Source: Bradyrhizobium elkanii USDA 76
GTDB taxonomy: Bacteria; Pseudomonadota; Alphaproteobacteria; Rhizobiales; Xanthobacteraceae
DNA: 64,000 nt
Direction of reading: 5' to 3'
Assembly (NCBI RefSeq): GCF_023278185.1
Contig: NZ_CP066356.1
Location: 4,270,001 to 4,334,000, forward strand
A model generated the notes under the pieces. That model had not been told where the DNA came from and did no database searches. It saw only the letters and a list, made by a program, of their open reading frames with translations. Positions 34,488-42,568 of the stretch are shown here, piece after piece (the stretch's first letter is position 1; each line of letters starts with the position of its first letter). The translations under genes and the position numbers were made by a program.

Positions 34488-35804
34488 ATGTCGATCACGT
34501 TCAGTCCGTCGGGCGTCGGCTCGGTCGGAGTCCAGAATCCGGAGCTTGCGACATCGTTCCGCCGTGCGCAGTGGCGGATGCTGTTCGCGGCGATGTTCTG
34601 CTATCTGTTCTTCTACACCGGGCGGCAAACCTTCGGCTTCGCCATTCCCGGCATCCAGGCCGAGTTCGGCGTCACCAAGGAGGCGCTGGGCTGGGCCAGC
34701 GCGGCGCTGCTCTGGTGCTACGCGGTCGGGCAGGCCATCAACGGCAATCTCGGCGACAAGTTCGGCGGCCGCCGCGTGATGAGCGCCGGCGCGATCCTCT
34801 CCTTCATCATGAACTGGGCCACCAGCCTGTCGACCGGGATCGTCAGCCTCACCGCGTTCTGGGGCATCAACGGCTATTTCCAGTCGATGGGATGGGCGCC
34901 GGGCAGCCGGTTGCTGTCGAACTGGTGGGGCCGGCACGAGCGCGGCACGGTCTACGGGCTCTACACATTCGCGGCCGGTCTCGCCTCGGTGCTGTCGTTC
35001 GTCACCTCGCTGGTCGTGGTCGGCTATTTCCAGCTCGACTGGCGCTGGATCTTCCGCATCCCGGTGGTGCTGCTGCTGCTCGGTGGCATCGCGTTCTACC
35101 TGATCGCGCGCGAGAAGCCCGAGGACATGGGCTTTGCCTCGCCGCATGACGAGGCCGACGATGTCGCTGCAAGCGAAGCCGCGGTCAGCGCCGATGAGGG
35201 CTCGCTGGCGCGCTACAAGGCGGTGCTGTCGAACTGGCGCCTTTTGGTCGCCGGCGTCGCGATCGGCTTCCAGAACGCGGCGCGTTACGGCCTCTTGGTG
35301 TGGGTGCCCGTGCACTTCCTCGGCAGCAACTGGGCCAAGGCCGGCGCCGCCTCGGTGATCGATCCGCGCTGGATCAGCATCGCGCTGCCGGTCGGCATGG
35401 CGGTGGGCGCGTTCAGCAATGGCTGGGTCTCGGACAAGGTGTTCGGCTCGCGCCGTTACCTCGCCATCGTGCTCTACATGGCGCTCGCCGCGGTCACCTC
35501 GCTGTGCATGTACGCGATCCCGACCTCGGACGTCGTTCTCGGGATGGCCGTGCTGTTCCTGTGCGGCTTCTTCACCTACGGCCCGCAATCCTCGTTCTGG
35601 GCGCTGTGCCCGGATCTGGTCGGCCACAAGCGGGCAGGGACCGCAACCGGGGTGATGAACTTCTTCGCCTATCTGTTCGCAGGTCTCGGCGAGCCGATGA
35701 TCGGCCACTTCATGGACAAGCATAACCAGACCTCGCTGGTGTTCCTGGTGGTCGCGGTCTGCGCCACCTCCAGCGCGGTGGTTGCGGCCTTCATCCGCCG
35801 CTGA
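34488..35804 (+). CDS. MFS transporter of the phosphonate cluster (GlpT-like)
   Basis: A 438-aa, 12-helix permease. It has features of the organophosphate:phosphate antiporter (GlpT) branch: FFYTGRQTFGFAIPGIQAEF at the first helix, GNLGDKFGGRRVM in loop 2-3 and a central loop at about 205-245. GGGGAGGCCTCA precedes the ATG. As the last gene of the phosphonate operon, 84 bp after phnY, it probably imports the phosphonate substrate. A perfect 13-bp hairpin follows at 35834-35863. Confidence 0.85.
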   Translation: MSITFSPSGVGSVGVQNPELATSFRRAQWRMLFAAMFCYLFFYTGRQTFGFAIPGIQAEFGVTKEALGWASAALLWCYAVGQAINGNLGDKFGGRRVMSAGAILSFIMNWATSLSTGIVSLTAFWGINGYFQSMGWAPGSRLLSNWWGRHERGTVYGLYTFAAGLASVLSFVTSLVVVGYFQLDWRWIFRIPVVLLLLGGIAFYLIAREKPEDMGFASPHDEADDVAASEAAVSADEGSLARYKAVLSNWRLLVAGVAIGFQNAARYGLLVWVPVHFLGSNWAKAGAASVIDPRWISIALPVGMAVGAFSNGWVSDKVFGSRRYLAIVLYMALAAVTSLCMYAIPTSDVVLGMAVLFLCGFFTYGPQSSFWALCPDLVGHKRAGTATGVMNFFAYLFAGLGEPMIGHFMDKHNQTSLVFLVVAVCATSSAVVAAFIRR

Positions 35805-35833
35805 CGAACGATCCCTATCAGCGGCTCACCGCA

Positions 35834-35863
35834 GGTCCGCGCTTCCGACGGGAAGCGCGGACC
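35834..35863 (+). terminator. Hairpin after the phosphonate operon
   Basis: GGTCCGCGCTTCC-GACG-GGAAGCGCGGACC: a perfect 13-bp stem with a 4-nt loop, no T-run. It starts 30 bp after the stop. Its core is shared with the terminator at 42295. Confidence 0.7.
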
Positions 35864-36167
35864 ACTGAGCGGAACGCCGTTGTGCGTGCGATCGCTGCAG
35901 CCGCACGCGGGGACCAATTCCCTGAACTTGCCTGGCTCGAGCGAGCGATCCGGCGCCCAATCCCTGATCATTGGTGCTCAATTATAGTGCCAAGATAATA
36001 ATATATACAGTGATATCAGTACGATATCATAAATTGCATGCAGAATACAAAATGTGCTTGTCGGTTCGGCCGCCTTGAAGCAGACTTCGCGCATGGCAGG
36101 AGCGGCCAGCAACCTTCAAGGACGGGGGTCGCGCCAGGGCAAAACAATCTGTCGGGAGGAGCGAGCA
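35864..36167. other. Control region of the catabolic operon
   Basis: About 300 bp; with the hairpin, the gene-free stretch is 363 bp. The part 35970-36060 is strikingly AT-rich for this genome and contains likely promoter sequence (for example TATATA near 36001) and the inverted repeat at 36011-36029. No gene is supported. Confidence 0.5.
36011..36029. promoter_or_regulatory. Putative GntR operator
   Basis: TGATATC-AGTAC-GATATCA: perfect 7-bp arms. It lies in the AT-rich promoter region of the MFS-hydantoinase operon, 139 bp before the first start codon. The GntR protein encoded in the operon is the natural candidate ligand. Confidence 0.5.
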
Positions 36168-37472
36168 ATGAGCGATCAGGTGTCCACCATCGCAATGGCA
36201 GATACGGCAAAGCCGAGCGGCGTGCGCTGGAAGATCTTCCTGCTGATGCTGTTCCTGATCTCGATCAACTATATCGATCGTGCCTCGCTCTCGGTCGCGA
36301 TGCCGGTCATCGCCAAGGAGTTCGATATCGATCCGGCGATGCAGGGCCTGATCCTGAGCTCGTTCTTCTGGACCTACGCGCTGATGCAGGTGCCGGGCGG
36401 CATGCTCGCCGATCGCTTCAAGCCGCGCATCGTGATCGCGCTCGCGACGTTGTTCTGGGGCTTCTTCCAGGCGCTGGCTGCGCTGTCCACCAGCTGGATG
36501 CTGCTGCTGTTGACCCGGCTCGGGCTCGGCGCGTCGGAAGCGCCGATCTATCCGGCCGGCGGCAAGCTCAACGCGATCTGGATGACGCAGACCGAGCGCG
36601 GCCGCGGCGCCACCTTGCTGGACGGCGGCGCGCCGCTTGGTGCGGCGCTCGGCTCGATCGTGATCGCCTGGCTGATGGCGGCGTTCAGCTCCTGGCGCGT
36701 CGCCTTCGTCATCGCCGGCGTCGGCACCATGCTGTGCGGGCTGTGGGCCTGGTACTACATCCGCAACGTGCCGCGCGAGCATCCGTCGGTCAATGAAGCC
36801 GAGGCGCGCTATCTCGAGGAGGCGCATGCGATCGAGGATGCGGCGACGCCGCCGTCTTCGGGCGCAAGTTGGATGGCGTATTTCCGGTTTCGCTCGGTGT
36901 GGTGCATGTGCCTCGGCTGGATGTTCTTCAACACCACCTTCTACGGGCTGCTGACCTGGATGCCGACCTACCTGTTCAAGGTGCACGGCTTCGACATCAA
37001 GGCGCTGGGCGGCGCGTCCTTCATCATCTTCTTCGCAGGCTTCGTCGGCGAGCTGGTCGGCGGCTGGATCGGCGATAACTGGCGGGAGCGGGGCGGGGCG
37101 CCCAACACCGTGTTCCGCACGCTGTTCGGCATCGCGGCGATCATGGCGACGGTCTCGATCTTCCTCGTCGCCTACGTCACCAACGCGGTCGCGGTCGTGG
37201 TGCTGCTGTCGACGACGCTGTTCTTCCTGCGCTGGTGTGGCATGTACTGGGCGATTCCGTCGGCGCTGGCGGGGCGCGGCAAGTCCGGCTTCCTCGGCGG
37301 CTGCATGAATCTCGGCGGCAACATCGCGGGCATCACGACGCCCCTGATCGTCGGCTTCATCGTGCAGGCCACCGGCTCCTACTTCCTGGCCTTGATGTAC
37401 TTCGCCGCCGCGGGCATTGCACTGTTGATCTGCTCGACCATGATCGATTACAGCCGCAAGCTCCCGGTCTAA
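36168..37472 (+). CDS. MFS transporter, anion:cation symporter type
   Basis: A 434-aa, 12-helix permease of the ACS (organic anion:cation symporter) branch of the MFS: INYIDRASLSVAMPVIAKEF in helix 1, GGMLADRFKPRIV, GLGASEAPIYPAGGKL in helix 4. Members import carboxylic acids such as hexuronates, phthalate or 4-hydroxyphenylacetate. GGGAGGAGCGAGCA precedes ATG 36168. It is the first gene of a six-gene operon for a carboxylated or cyclic amide compound. Confidence 0.87.
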   Translation: MSDQVSTIAMADTAKPSGVRWKIFLLMLFLISINYIDRASLSVAMPVIAKEFDIDPAMQGLILSSFFWTYALMQVPGGMLADRFKPRIVIALATLFWGFFQALAALSTSWMLLLLTRLGLGASEAPIYPAGGKLNAIWMTQTERGRGATLLDGGAPLGAALGSIVIAWLMAAFSSWRVAFVIAGVGTMLCGLWAWYYIRNVPREHPSVNEAEARYLEEAHAIEDAATPPSSGASWMAYFRFRSVWCMCLGWMFFNTTFYGLLTWMPTYLFKVHGFDIKALGGASFIIFFAGFVGELVGGWIGDNWRERGGAPNTVFRTLFGIAAIMATVSIFLVAYVTNAVAVVVLLSTTLFFLRWCGMYWAIPSALAGRGKSGFLGGCMNLGGNIAGITTPLIVGFIVQATGSYFLALMYFAAAGIALLICSTMIDYSRKLPV

Positions 37473-37524
37473 AACGGATGCGGCCGAATCTGCCAAGGGT
37501 TCGGCCGCTTGATGAGGCTCACCA

Positions 37525-38301
37525 ATGACACGTCCCGTCCGGCTCGGCATGCTGACGCCGTCGTCGAATACCGCGCTCGAGCCGATCACCTGCGCGATGC
37601 TATCGGGAATCGACGACGTCTCGGCGCATTTCTCGCGCTTCAAGGTGACCGAGATCGCGCTGTCGGAGCAGGCGCTGCGCCAGTTCGACGCCAGCGAGAT
37701 TCTTCGCGCGGCCGAGTTGCTCGCCCATGCCAAGGTCGACGTCATCGCCTGGAACGGCACCTCGGCAAGCTGGCTCGGCTTCGACCGCGACGAGAGCCTG
37801 TGCGAAGAGATCACGGCGGCAACGGGTATCAAGGCCTGCACCACGGTGCTGGCCTATCGCGACCTGTTGCGGCGGATCGGCGCCAGCCGCATCGGGCTGG
37901 TGACGCCATATCGCAAGGACGTGCAGGAGCGGATCATCGTCAACTGGAATTCGCAAGGGCTGCATTGTTTTGCCGAGCGGCATCTGTCGCTGCAGGACAA
38001 TTTCTCCTTTGCCGAGGTCCGCGAGGCCGAGATCGCAAGGCTGATCGAGGAGGTGGTGCGCGAGGGCTGCGATGCCGCCGTCGTGCTCTGCACCAACATG
38101 CGCGGCGCCGGCGCGGCCGAGCGGCTGGAGCGGAGGTTTGGCGTCCCGGTGCTGGATTCGATTGCTGTGACGCTGTGGGCGTGCCTCACAGCTGCCGGCT
38201 GCGTTCCGTCGCGCGTGCAGGGCTGGGGCAGCCTGTTCACGAACCCCGATCTGCGCGCGGCCACCGCGATCCACGTGGGAGGGCGCGATCTCCAATCATG
38301 A
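37525..38301 (+). CDS. Arylmalonate decarboxylase/maleate isomerase-like protein
   Basis: A 258-aa protein of the Asp/Glu racemase superfamily, AMDase/maleate isomerase branch. The first site reads WNGTSASW (Gly78-Thr79-Ser80), as in arylmalonate decarboxylase, which has Gly-Thr-Ser where racemases and maleate isomerase have Cys. The second site has the cysteine: VVLCTNMRGAG (Cys189). A single-cysteine site suggests proton transfer after decarboxylation more than cis-trans isomerisation. LLRRIGASRIGLVTPY matches the family. It starts 52 bp after the importer gene and leads on to GntR. Substrate unknown. Confidence 0.78.
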   Translation: MTRPVRLGMLTPSSNTALEPITCAMLSGIDDVSAHFSRFKVTEIALSEQALRQFDASEILRAAELLAHAKVDVIAWNGTSASWLGFDRDESLCEEITAATGIKACTTVLAYRDLLRRIGASRIGLVTPYRKDVQERIIVNWNSQGLHCFAERHLSLQDNFSFAEVREAEIARLIEEVVREGCDAAVVLCTNMRGAGAAERLERRFGVPVLDSIAVTLWACLTAAGCVPSRVQGWGSLFTNPDLRAATAIHVGGRDLQS

Positions 38302-38316
38302 CAATGCAGGCAAGCG

Positions 38317-39135
38317 GTGACTGAAGCCAAGACCAAAACAAAGGCGACCAGACGTACCAAGGAACCCAAGCGGGCGATGACGGCGCTGCAACGGCGCCGC
38401 CTGCGCGTGCCGCGGGTCGGGCTGCACGAGCAGGCTGCGGCGCGGCTGCGCACCATGATCGTGCGCGGCGAGCTGGCGCCGGGGCAATCGCTGGGGGAGG
38501 CCGACTTGTCCGACGCGCTCGGCATCTCGCGCACGCCGCTGCGCGAGGCGCTCAAGCAATTGGCGAGCGAGGGCCTGGTCGAGCTGCGGCTCAACCACAG
38601 CGCCGTGGTGGCGCCGTTCCGCCGCGCCGAGCTCGCCGAACTCTTCGAGGCCGTCAGCGGCATCGAGCGCTGCGCCGCCGAGCTCGCCGCGCTGCGCATG
38701 GAGCCGGAAGACTTCGAACGGCTCGCGGCGCTGCAGGACAAGATCGAGTGGCATCACGGCCGCGGCGAGCTGCGCGACTATTTTCAAGTTAATCAGCAGA
38801 TCCATTCGGCGATCGTCGGCTTCGCCCGCAATGCCGTGCTGAAGGCGACACACGAGGCGCTGCTGGCGCGGGCCGAGCGCGCGCGCTTCTTCGCGCTGTC
38901 GGTGCTCGGCCGCTGGGATGAATCGGTGCGGGAGCATCAGGAGATTTTGGCCGCGCTGAAGCGCCGCGATGCGGCACGGGCCGGGCAGATACTGGCCCAT
39001 CACGTGCGCCGCACCGGCGAGATCGTCGCCGAGACGCTGGACGCCAAGACGCTGGATGCCGAGGCGGACGACGCTGCGGCACCGGAGGCACCGGCAAGAC
39101 CGCGTGGCCGGAAGACGAGGAACGTTGCGCCATGA
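38317..39135 (+). CDS. GntR-family (FCD) transcriptional regulator
   Basis: A 272-aa regulator: basic N-terminal extension, GntR winged helix at about 37-100 (LHEQAAARLRTMIVRGELAPG, DALGISRTPLREALKQLA), then an all-helical FCD ligand domain with the metal-binding Asp/His positions (YFQVNQQIH, VREHQEIL). Start GTG 38317, 15 bp after the previous stop; ribosome site weak. A Lys/Arg-rich tail ends the protein and its stop overlaps the next ATG. FCD regulators usually bind a carboxylic acid metabolite. It probably controls this operon through the repeat at 36011. Confidence 0.87.
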   Translation: MTEAKTKTKATRRTKEPKRAMTALQRRRLRVPRVGLHEQAAARLRTMIVRGELAPGQSLGEADLSDALGISRTPLREALKQLASEGLVELRLNHSAVVAPFRRAELAELFEAVSGIERCAAELAALRMEPEDFERLAALQDKIEWHHGRGELRDYFQVNQQIHSAIVGFARNAVLKATHEALLARAERARFFALSVLGRWDESVREHQEILAALKRRDAARAGQILAHHVRRTGEIVAETLDAKTLDAEADDAAAPEAPARPRGRKTRNVAP

Positions 39136-39896
39136 AGATCCTGCTGCTCAATCCCAACACGACGGCTGATGTGACGGATCTGCTTCATGCCGCCGGCAGC
39201 AAGGCGGCGTCGGCCGGCACCGAGCTCGTGCCGGTCACCGCCGCGCGCGGCGTGCCTTATATCGCGACTCGCGCGGAGGCCCAGATCGGCGGCGCGATCG
39301 CGCTGGAGATGCTGGCCGAAGCCGCCCCCGGCGTCGATGCCGCCGTGATCGCGGCGTTCGGCGATCCCGGCCTGTTTGGCGCGCGTGAGCTGTTCGCCTT
39401 TCCCGTCGTGGGATTGGCCGAAGCTGCGATGCTGACGGCCTGCATGCTCGGCCGCCGGTTTGCGATCGTCACCTTTGCCGGCGCGCTGGCGCCCTGGTAC
39501 GAGGAATGCGTCGCCATGCACGGGCTGAACGCGCGCTGCGCCGGCATCCGCGCGCTTGACGGTCGTTTCCAGTCGATCTCGCAGGTGCAGGCCGAGAAGG
39601 AGGAACTGCTGGTCGCGCTCGCCAACCGCGCGGTCGAGCAGGACAACGCCGACGTCGTCATCCTGTCGGGCGCGCCGCTCGCCGGACTCGCGGCAAAGGT
39701 CCGCGACCGCATTCCGGTGCCGGTGGTCGATCCGGTCGCGGCGGCGGTGCGGCAGGCTGAAACGCTCGCCATGCTCAAGCCGCGCAAGGCGGTGGCCGGC
39801 ACCTTCCGCCGTCCCGATCCGAAGCCGACGCGCGGGCTCGCCGAGCCGCTCGCCGCAATCATCGAACACCGCTCACCGAAGGAGGGGACAAACTGA
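39132..39896 (+). CDS. Hydantoin racemase homologue lacking the catalytic cysteines
   Basis: A 254-aa Asp/Glu/hydantoin racemase superfamily protein (ILLLNPNTTADVTDLL, AAFGDPGLFGARE, VVILSGAPLAG). True hydantoin racemases have Cys at two sites (CFGDPGL and GCAG types). Here they read AAFGDPGL (Ala75) and SGAPLAG (around Gly180). So a two-base racemase mechanism is not possible; it may bind ligand, decarboxylate or isomerise another way. Coupled to gntR upstream and to the hydantoinase downstream (both overlap by a few bases). Confidence 0.82.
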   Translation: MKILLLNPNTTADVTDLLHAAGSKAASAGTELVPVTAARGVPYIATRAEAQIGGAIALEMLAEAAPGVDAAVIAAFGDPGLFGARELFAFPVVGLAEAAMLTACMLGRRFAIVTFAGALAPWYEECVAMHGLNARCAGIRALDGRFQSISQVQAEKEELLVALANRAVEQDNADVVILSGAPLAGLAAKVRDRIPVPVVDPVAAAVRQAETLAMLKPRKAVAGTFRRPDPKPTRGLAEPLAAIIEHRSPKEGTN

Positions 39897-41308
39897 TGTC
39901 CTTCGACACCATCATCCGCGGCGGCACCGTGGTGACCGCTGCCGACACCTTCGCCTGCGACGTCGGTATCCGCGACGGCAAGATCACGGCGCTCGGCCAT
40001 GATCTCGGCGATGCGGCCACAATCATCGATGCCACCGACCGCCTGGTGCTGCCGGGCGGCATCGACAGCCACGTCCACTTCGCCCAGCCGTCCGGCGACG
40101 GCATCGTGATGGCCGATGGCTTTGCCAGCGGCACCCGCTCGGCGGCGTTCGGCGGCAACACCACGGTGCTGCCGTTCTGCCTGCAGGAGAAGGGCCAGAC
40201 GCTGCGCGAGGCGCTGAAGCATTACCATTCGCTGGCCGAAGGCGAGTGCCATGTCGACGTCGCCTTCCATCTCATCCTCACCGATCCGACCGAGCATGTG
40301 CTGGGCCAGGAGCTGCCGGCGCTGGTCGAGGACGGCTACACCTCGCTGAAGGTCTTCATGACCTATGAGGGGCTCGCGCTGTCGGACCGCGAGCTGCTGG
40401 AGACCATGTCGGTCGCGCGCGAGACCGGCGCCATGCTGATGGTGCATGCGGAGAATTTCGACGCCATCCGCTTCCTGACCGACCGGCTGGAGCGCGCCGG
40501 CAACACCGCGCCGCGCTTCCACGCGACGTCACGGCCGATCCCGGTCGAGCGCGAGGCCACCCATCGCGCGATCTCGCTGTCCGAGCTCGTCGACGTGCCG
40601 ATCATGATCGTGCATGTCTCGAACCGCGAGGCGATGGACGAAATCCGGCGTGCGCAGCAGAGGGGCTTGCGGGTCATGGGCGAGACCTGTCCGCAGTACC
40701 TGATGCTGACCGAAAAGGATCTCGATCAGCTCAACATGGAAGGCGCAAAATACGTCTGCTCGCCGCCGCCGCGCGACGTCGCCAGCCAGCAGGCCTGCTG
40801 GGAAGGTCTGCAGCAGAAGGTGTTCTCGGTGTTCTCGTCGGACCATTGTCCGTTCCGTTACGACGACCCGCAAGGCAAGCTTGCGCCGAAGGGGCGCACC
40901 AGCTTCCGCTGGGTGCCGAACGGAATCCCGGGTGTGGCGACGCGCCTGCCGATCCTGTTCTCCGAAGGCGTGGTGAAGGGGCGGATCGACCTCAACAGCT
41001 TTGTCGCCTTCAGCGCCACCAACCACGCCAGGATCTACGGCCTCTATCCGCGCAAGGGCACGATCGCGGTCGGCTCGGATGCCGACATCGCGCTGTGGGA
41101 CCCGAAGCGCAAGGTGACGATCCGTCACGAGCTGATCCACGACGGCGCGGACTACACGCCCTATGAAGGGCTCGAGGTCACGGGCTGGCCGGTGCTGACC
41201 ATGGTGCGCGGCAAGGTCGTGGTCGATAACGGGATGCTCGTCGGCGGCAAGGATCACGGCACTTATCTGCCGCGCGCCAAGCCGCCGAAGGCCGCGACCA
41301 TTCCGTAA
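39896..41308 (+). CDS. Dihydropyrimidinase/hydantoinase-type cyclic amidohydrolase
   Basis: A 470-aa amidohydrolase with the full binuclear metal site: His59 and His61 (DSHVHF), the carboxylated Lys152 (TSLKVFMTYEG), His184 (MVHAEN), His240 (IVHVSN) and Asp316 (SSDHCPF). The family opens cyclic amides such as dihydropyrimidines, hydantoins, and some cyclic imides. Closest by pattern to D-hydantoinase/dihydropyrimidinase. ATG 39896 shares the last base of the preceding TGA. The stop region is duplicated in tandem (41294-41325). Confidence 0.9.
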   Translation: MSFDTIIRGGTVVTAADTFACDVGIRDGKITALGHDLGDAATIIDATDRLVLPGGIDSHVHFAQPSGDGIVMADGFASGTRSAAFGGNTTVLPFCLQEKGQTLREALKHYHSLAEGECHVDVAFHLILTDPTEHVLGQELPALVEDGYTSLKVFMTYEGLALSDRELLETMSVARETGAMLMVHAENFDAIRFLTDRLERAGNTAPRFHATSRPIPVEREATHRAISLSELVDVPIMIVHVSNREAMDEIRRAQQRGLRVMGETCPQYLMLTEKDLDQLNMEGAKYVCSPPPRDVASQQACWEGLQQKVFSVFSSDHCPFRYDDPQGKLAPKGRTSFRWVPNGIPGVATRLPILFSEGVVKGRIDLNSFVAFSATNHARIYGLYPRKGTIAVGSDADIALWDPKRKVTIRHELIHDGADYTPYEGLEVTGWPVLTMVRGKVVVDNGMLVGGKDHGTYLPRAKPPKAATIP

Positions 41309-41325
41309 CGCGACCATCCCGTAAC
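41294..41325 (+). repeat. Tandem 16-mer over the hydantoinase stop codon
   Basis: GCGACCATTCCGTAAC (41294-41309) is followed at once by GCGACCATCCCGTAAC (41310-41325), one mismatch. The first copy holds the TAA stop. A slippage-type duplication. Confidence 0.7.
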
Positions 41326-41350
41326 AAAAGAGAGAAGGCAGGAGATCAAC

Positions 41351-42235
41351 ATGCCCTATGCTGTGACAGACGACGGAGTGCGGCTCTATTTCGAGGAGAC
41401 CGGATCGGGGCATCCGGTGATCCTGGTCCACGAGTTCGCCGGCGATTTGCGCAGCTACGAGCCGCAGATGCGGCACTTCGGCAAGCGCTTCCGGACCATC
41501 GCCTACAATGCGCGCGGCTTTCCGCCGTCGGATGTGCCGGATCAGGTCTCGTCCTATTCGCAGGCGCGCGCCGCCGACGATATCCTCGCCGTGCTCGACC
41601 ACATCGGCGCGCCGAAGGCGCATATCGTCGGTCTGTCGATGGGCGGCTTTGCGACGCTGCATTTCGGATTGCGTCACCCTGATCGGGCGCTGTCGCTGTG
41701 CATCGGCGGCTGCGGCTACGGCGCGGAGCTCGACAAGCGCGAGACGTTTCGCGCCGAGGCCGACGTGATCGCGAACATGATCCGCAAGGAAGGCATGCCG
41801 GCCTTCGCCGAGCGCTACGCCTATGGGCCGACCCGCGTGCAATACGAGAACAAGGACCCGCGCGGCCACGCCGAGTTCAAGACCATGCTGGCCGAGCATT
41901 CGGCGGTGGGATCGGCCAACACCCAGCAGGGCGTGCAGAAGGAGCGTCCCTCGCTCTACACGCTGGTCGACGAGATGAAGCGCATCACGGTGCCGACGCT
42001 GATCATCACCGGCGACGAGGATTGGCCTTGCCTGCTGCCGGGCATCCTGATGAAGCAGAGCATCCCGTCGGCGGCGCTCGCGGTGATGCCGAACTGCGGC
42101 CACGCCATCAACATCGAGGAGCCCGACGAATACAACCGGATCGTCGGCGATTTCCTGTCGCAGGTCGAAAGCGGCCGCTGGCCGCAGCGCGATCCCAGAG
42201 CCGTCAGTGCCTCGATTACGGGGATGAAGGATTAG
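41351..42235 (+). CDS. Alpha/beta hydrolase
   Basis: A 294-aa hydrolase with nucleophile Ser in GLSMGGFA (about residue 98), Asp in ITGDEDWP and His in NCGHAINIEEP. The N-terminal part (VRLYFEETGSGHPVILVHEF) resembles enol-lactonases and carboxylesterases. In this operon, after a ring-opening hydantoinase, it might act on an amide, ester or lactone intermediate. AGAAGGCAGGAGATCAAC precedes the ATG. A strong terminator follows at 42295. Confidence 0.85.
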   Translation: MPYAVTDDGVRLYFEETGSGHPVILVHEFAGDLRSYEPQMRHFGKRFRTIAYNARGFPPSDVPDQVSSYSQARAADDILAVLDHIGAPKAHIVGLSMGGFATLHFGLRHPDRALSLCIGGCGYGAELDKRETFRAEADVIANMIRKEGMPAFAERYAYGPTRVQYENKDPRGHAEFKTMLAEHSAVGSANTQQGVQKERPSLYTLVDEMKRITVPTLIITGDEDWPCLLPGILMKQSIPSAALAVMPNCGHAINIEEPDEYNRIVGDFLSQVESGRWPQRDPRAVSASITGMKD

Positions 42236-42294
42236 CCTCGTTCACCGCCGCGCCGAACTGACTTCGCGGCCTTCATCTGCTACTAGACCAAAAG

Positions 42295-42333
42295 ATCCGC
42301 GCTTTTCGAGCATCCTCGGAAGCGCGGATTTTT
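42295..42333 (+). terminator. Rho-independent terminator of the hydantoinase operon
   Basis: ATCCGCGCTT (42295-42304) pairs with AAGCGCGGAT (42320-42329), with an inner CGAG-CATC-CTCG hairpin, followed by TTTTT (42329-42333). Confidence 0.85.
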
Positions 42334-42568
42334 CGGGCGTGAGCAAGCCGCGACGGCCGGCGGCGCATGACTTGTTCGCATGATTGCTGACTGCTGCAGT
42401 CATCTCCAACGCGATCCCTTCAATTCCAAGGCTTTTGACTGAAACCGCGGCCACAATTAGCCGCTCGTGTGAGACGGAAGAGGTGGGGCCTCTGTCGTAC
42501 GCGCGGAAATTGATCTCCCGATCTCTGCTGCAACCGAAGCGAACATCAGCGCGCATCATCGTTCGTTG

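Noticed and set aside
35970..36000. Minus-strand TGGCAC-TATAA-TTGAG as a second sigma54 promoter
   Set aside because: The -12 element lacks GC at the required place (TTGAG), and it points to no nearby minus-strand gene.
36027..37844. Minus-strand open frame of 605 codons opposite the MFS gene
   Set aside because: Antisense shadow; the plus strand encodes a complete transporter with a good ribosome site.
37525..38301. Calling this gene maleate isomerase
   Set aside because: The first catalytic cysteine of maleate isomerases is replaced by Gly-Thr-Ser, as in arylmalonate decarboxylase, so the specific name is not supported.
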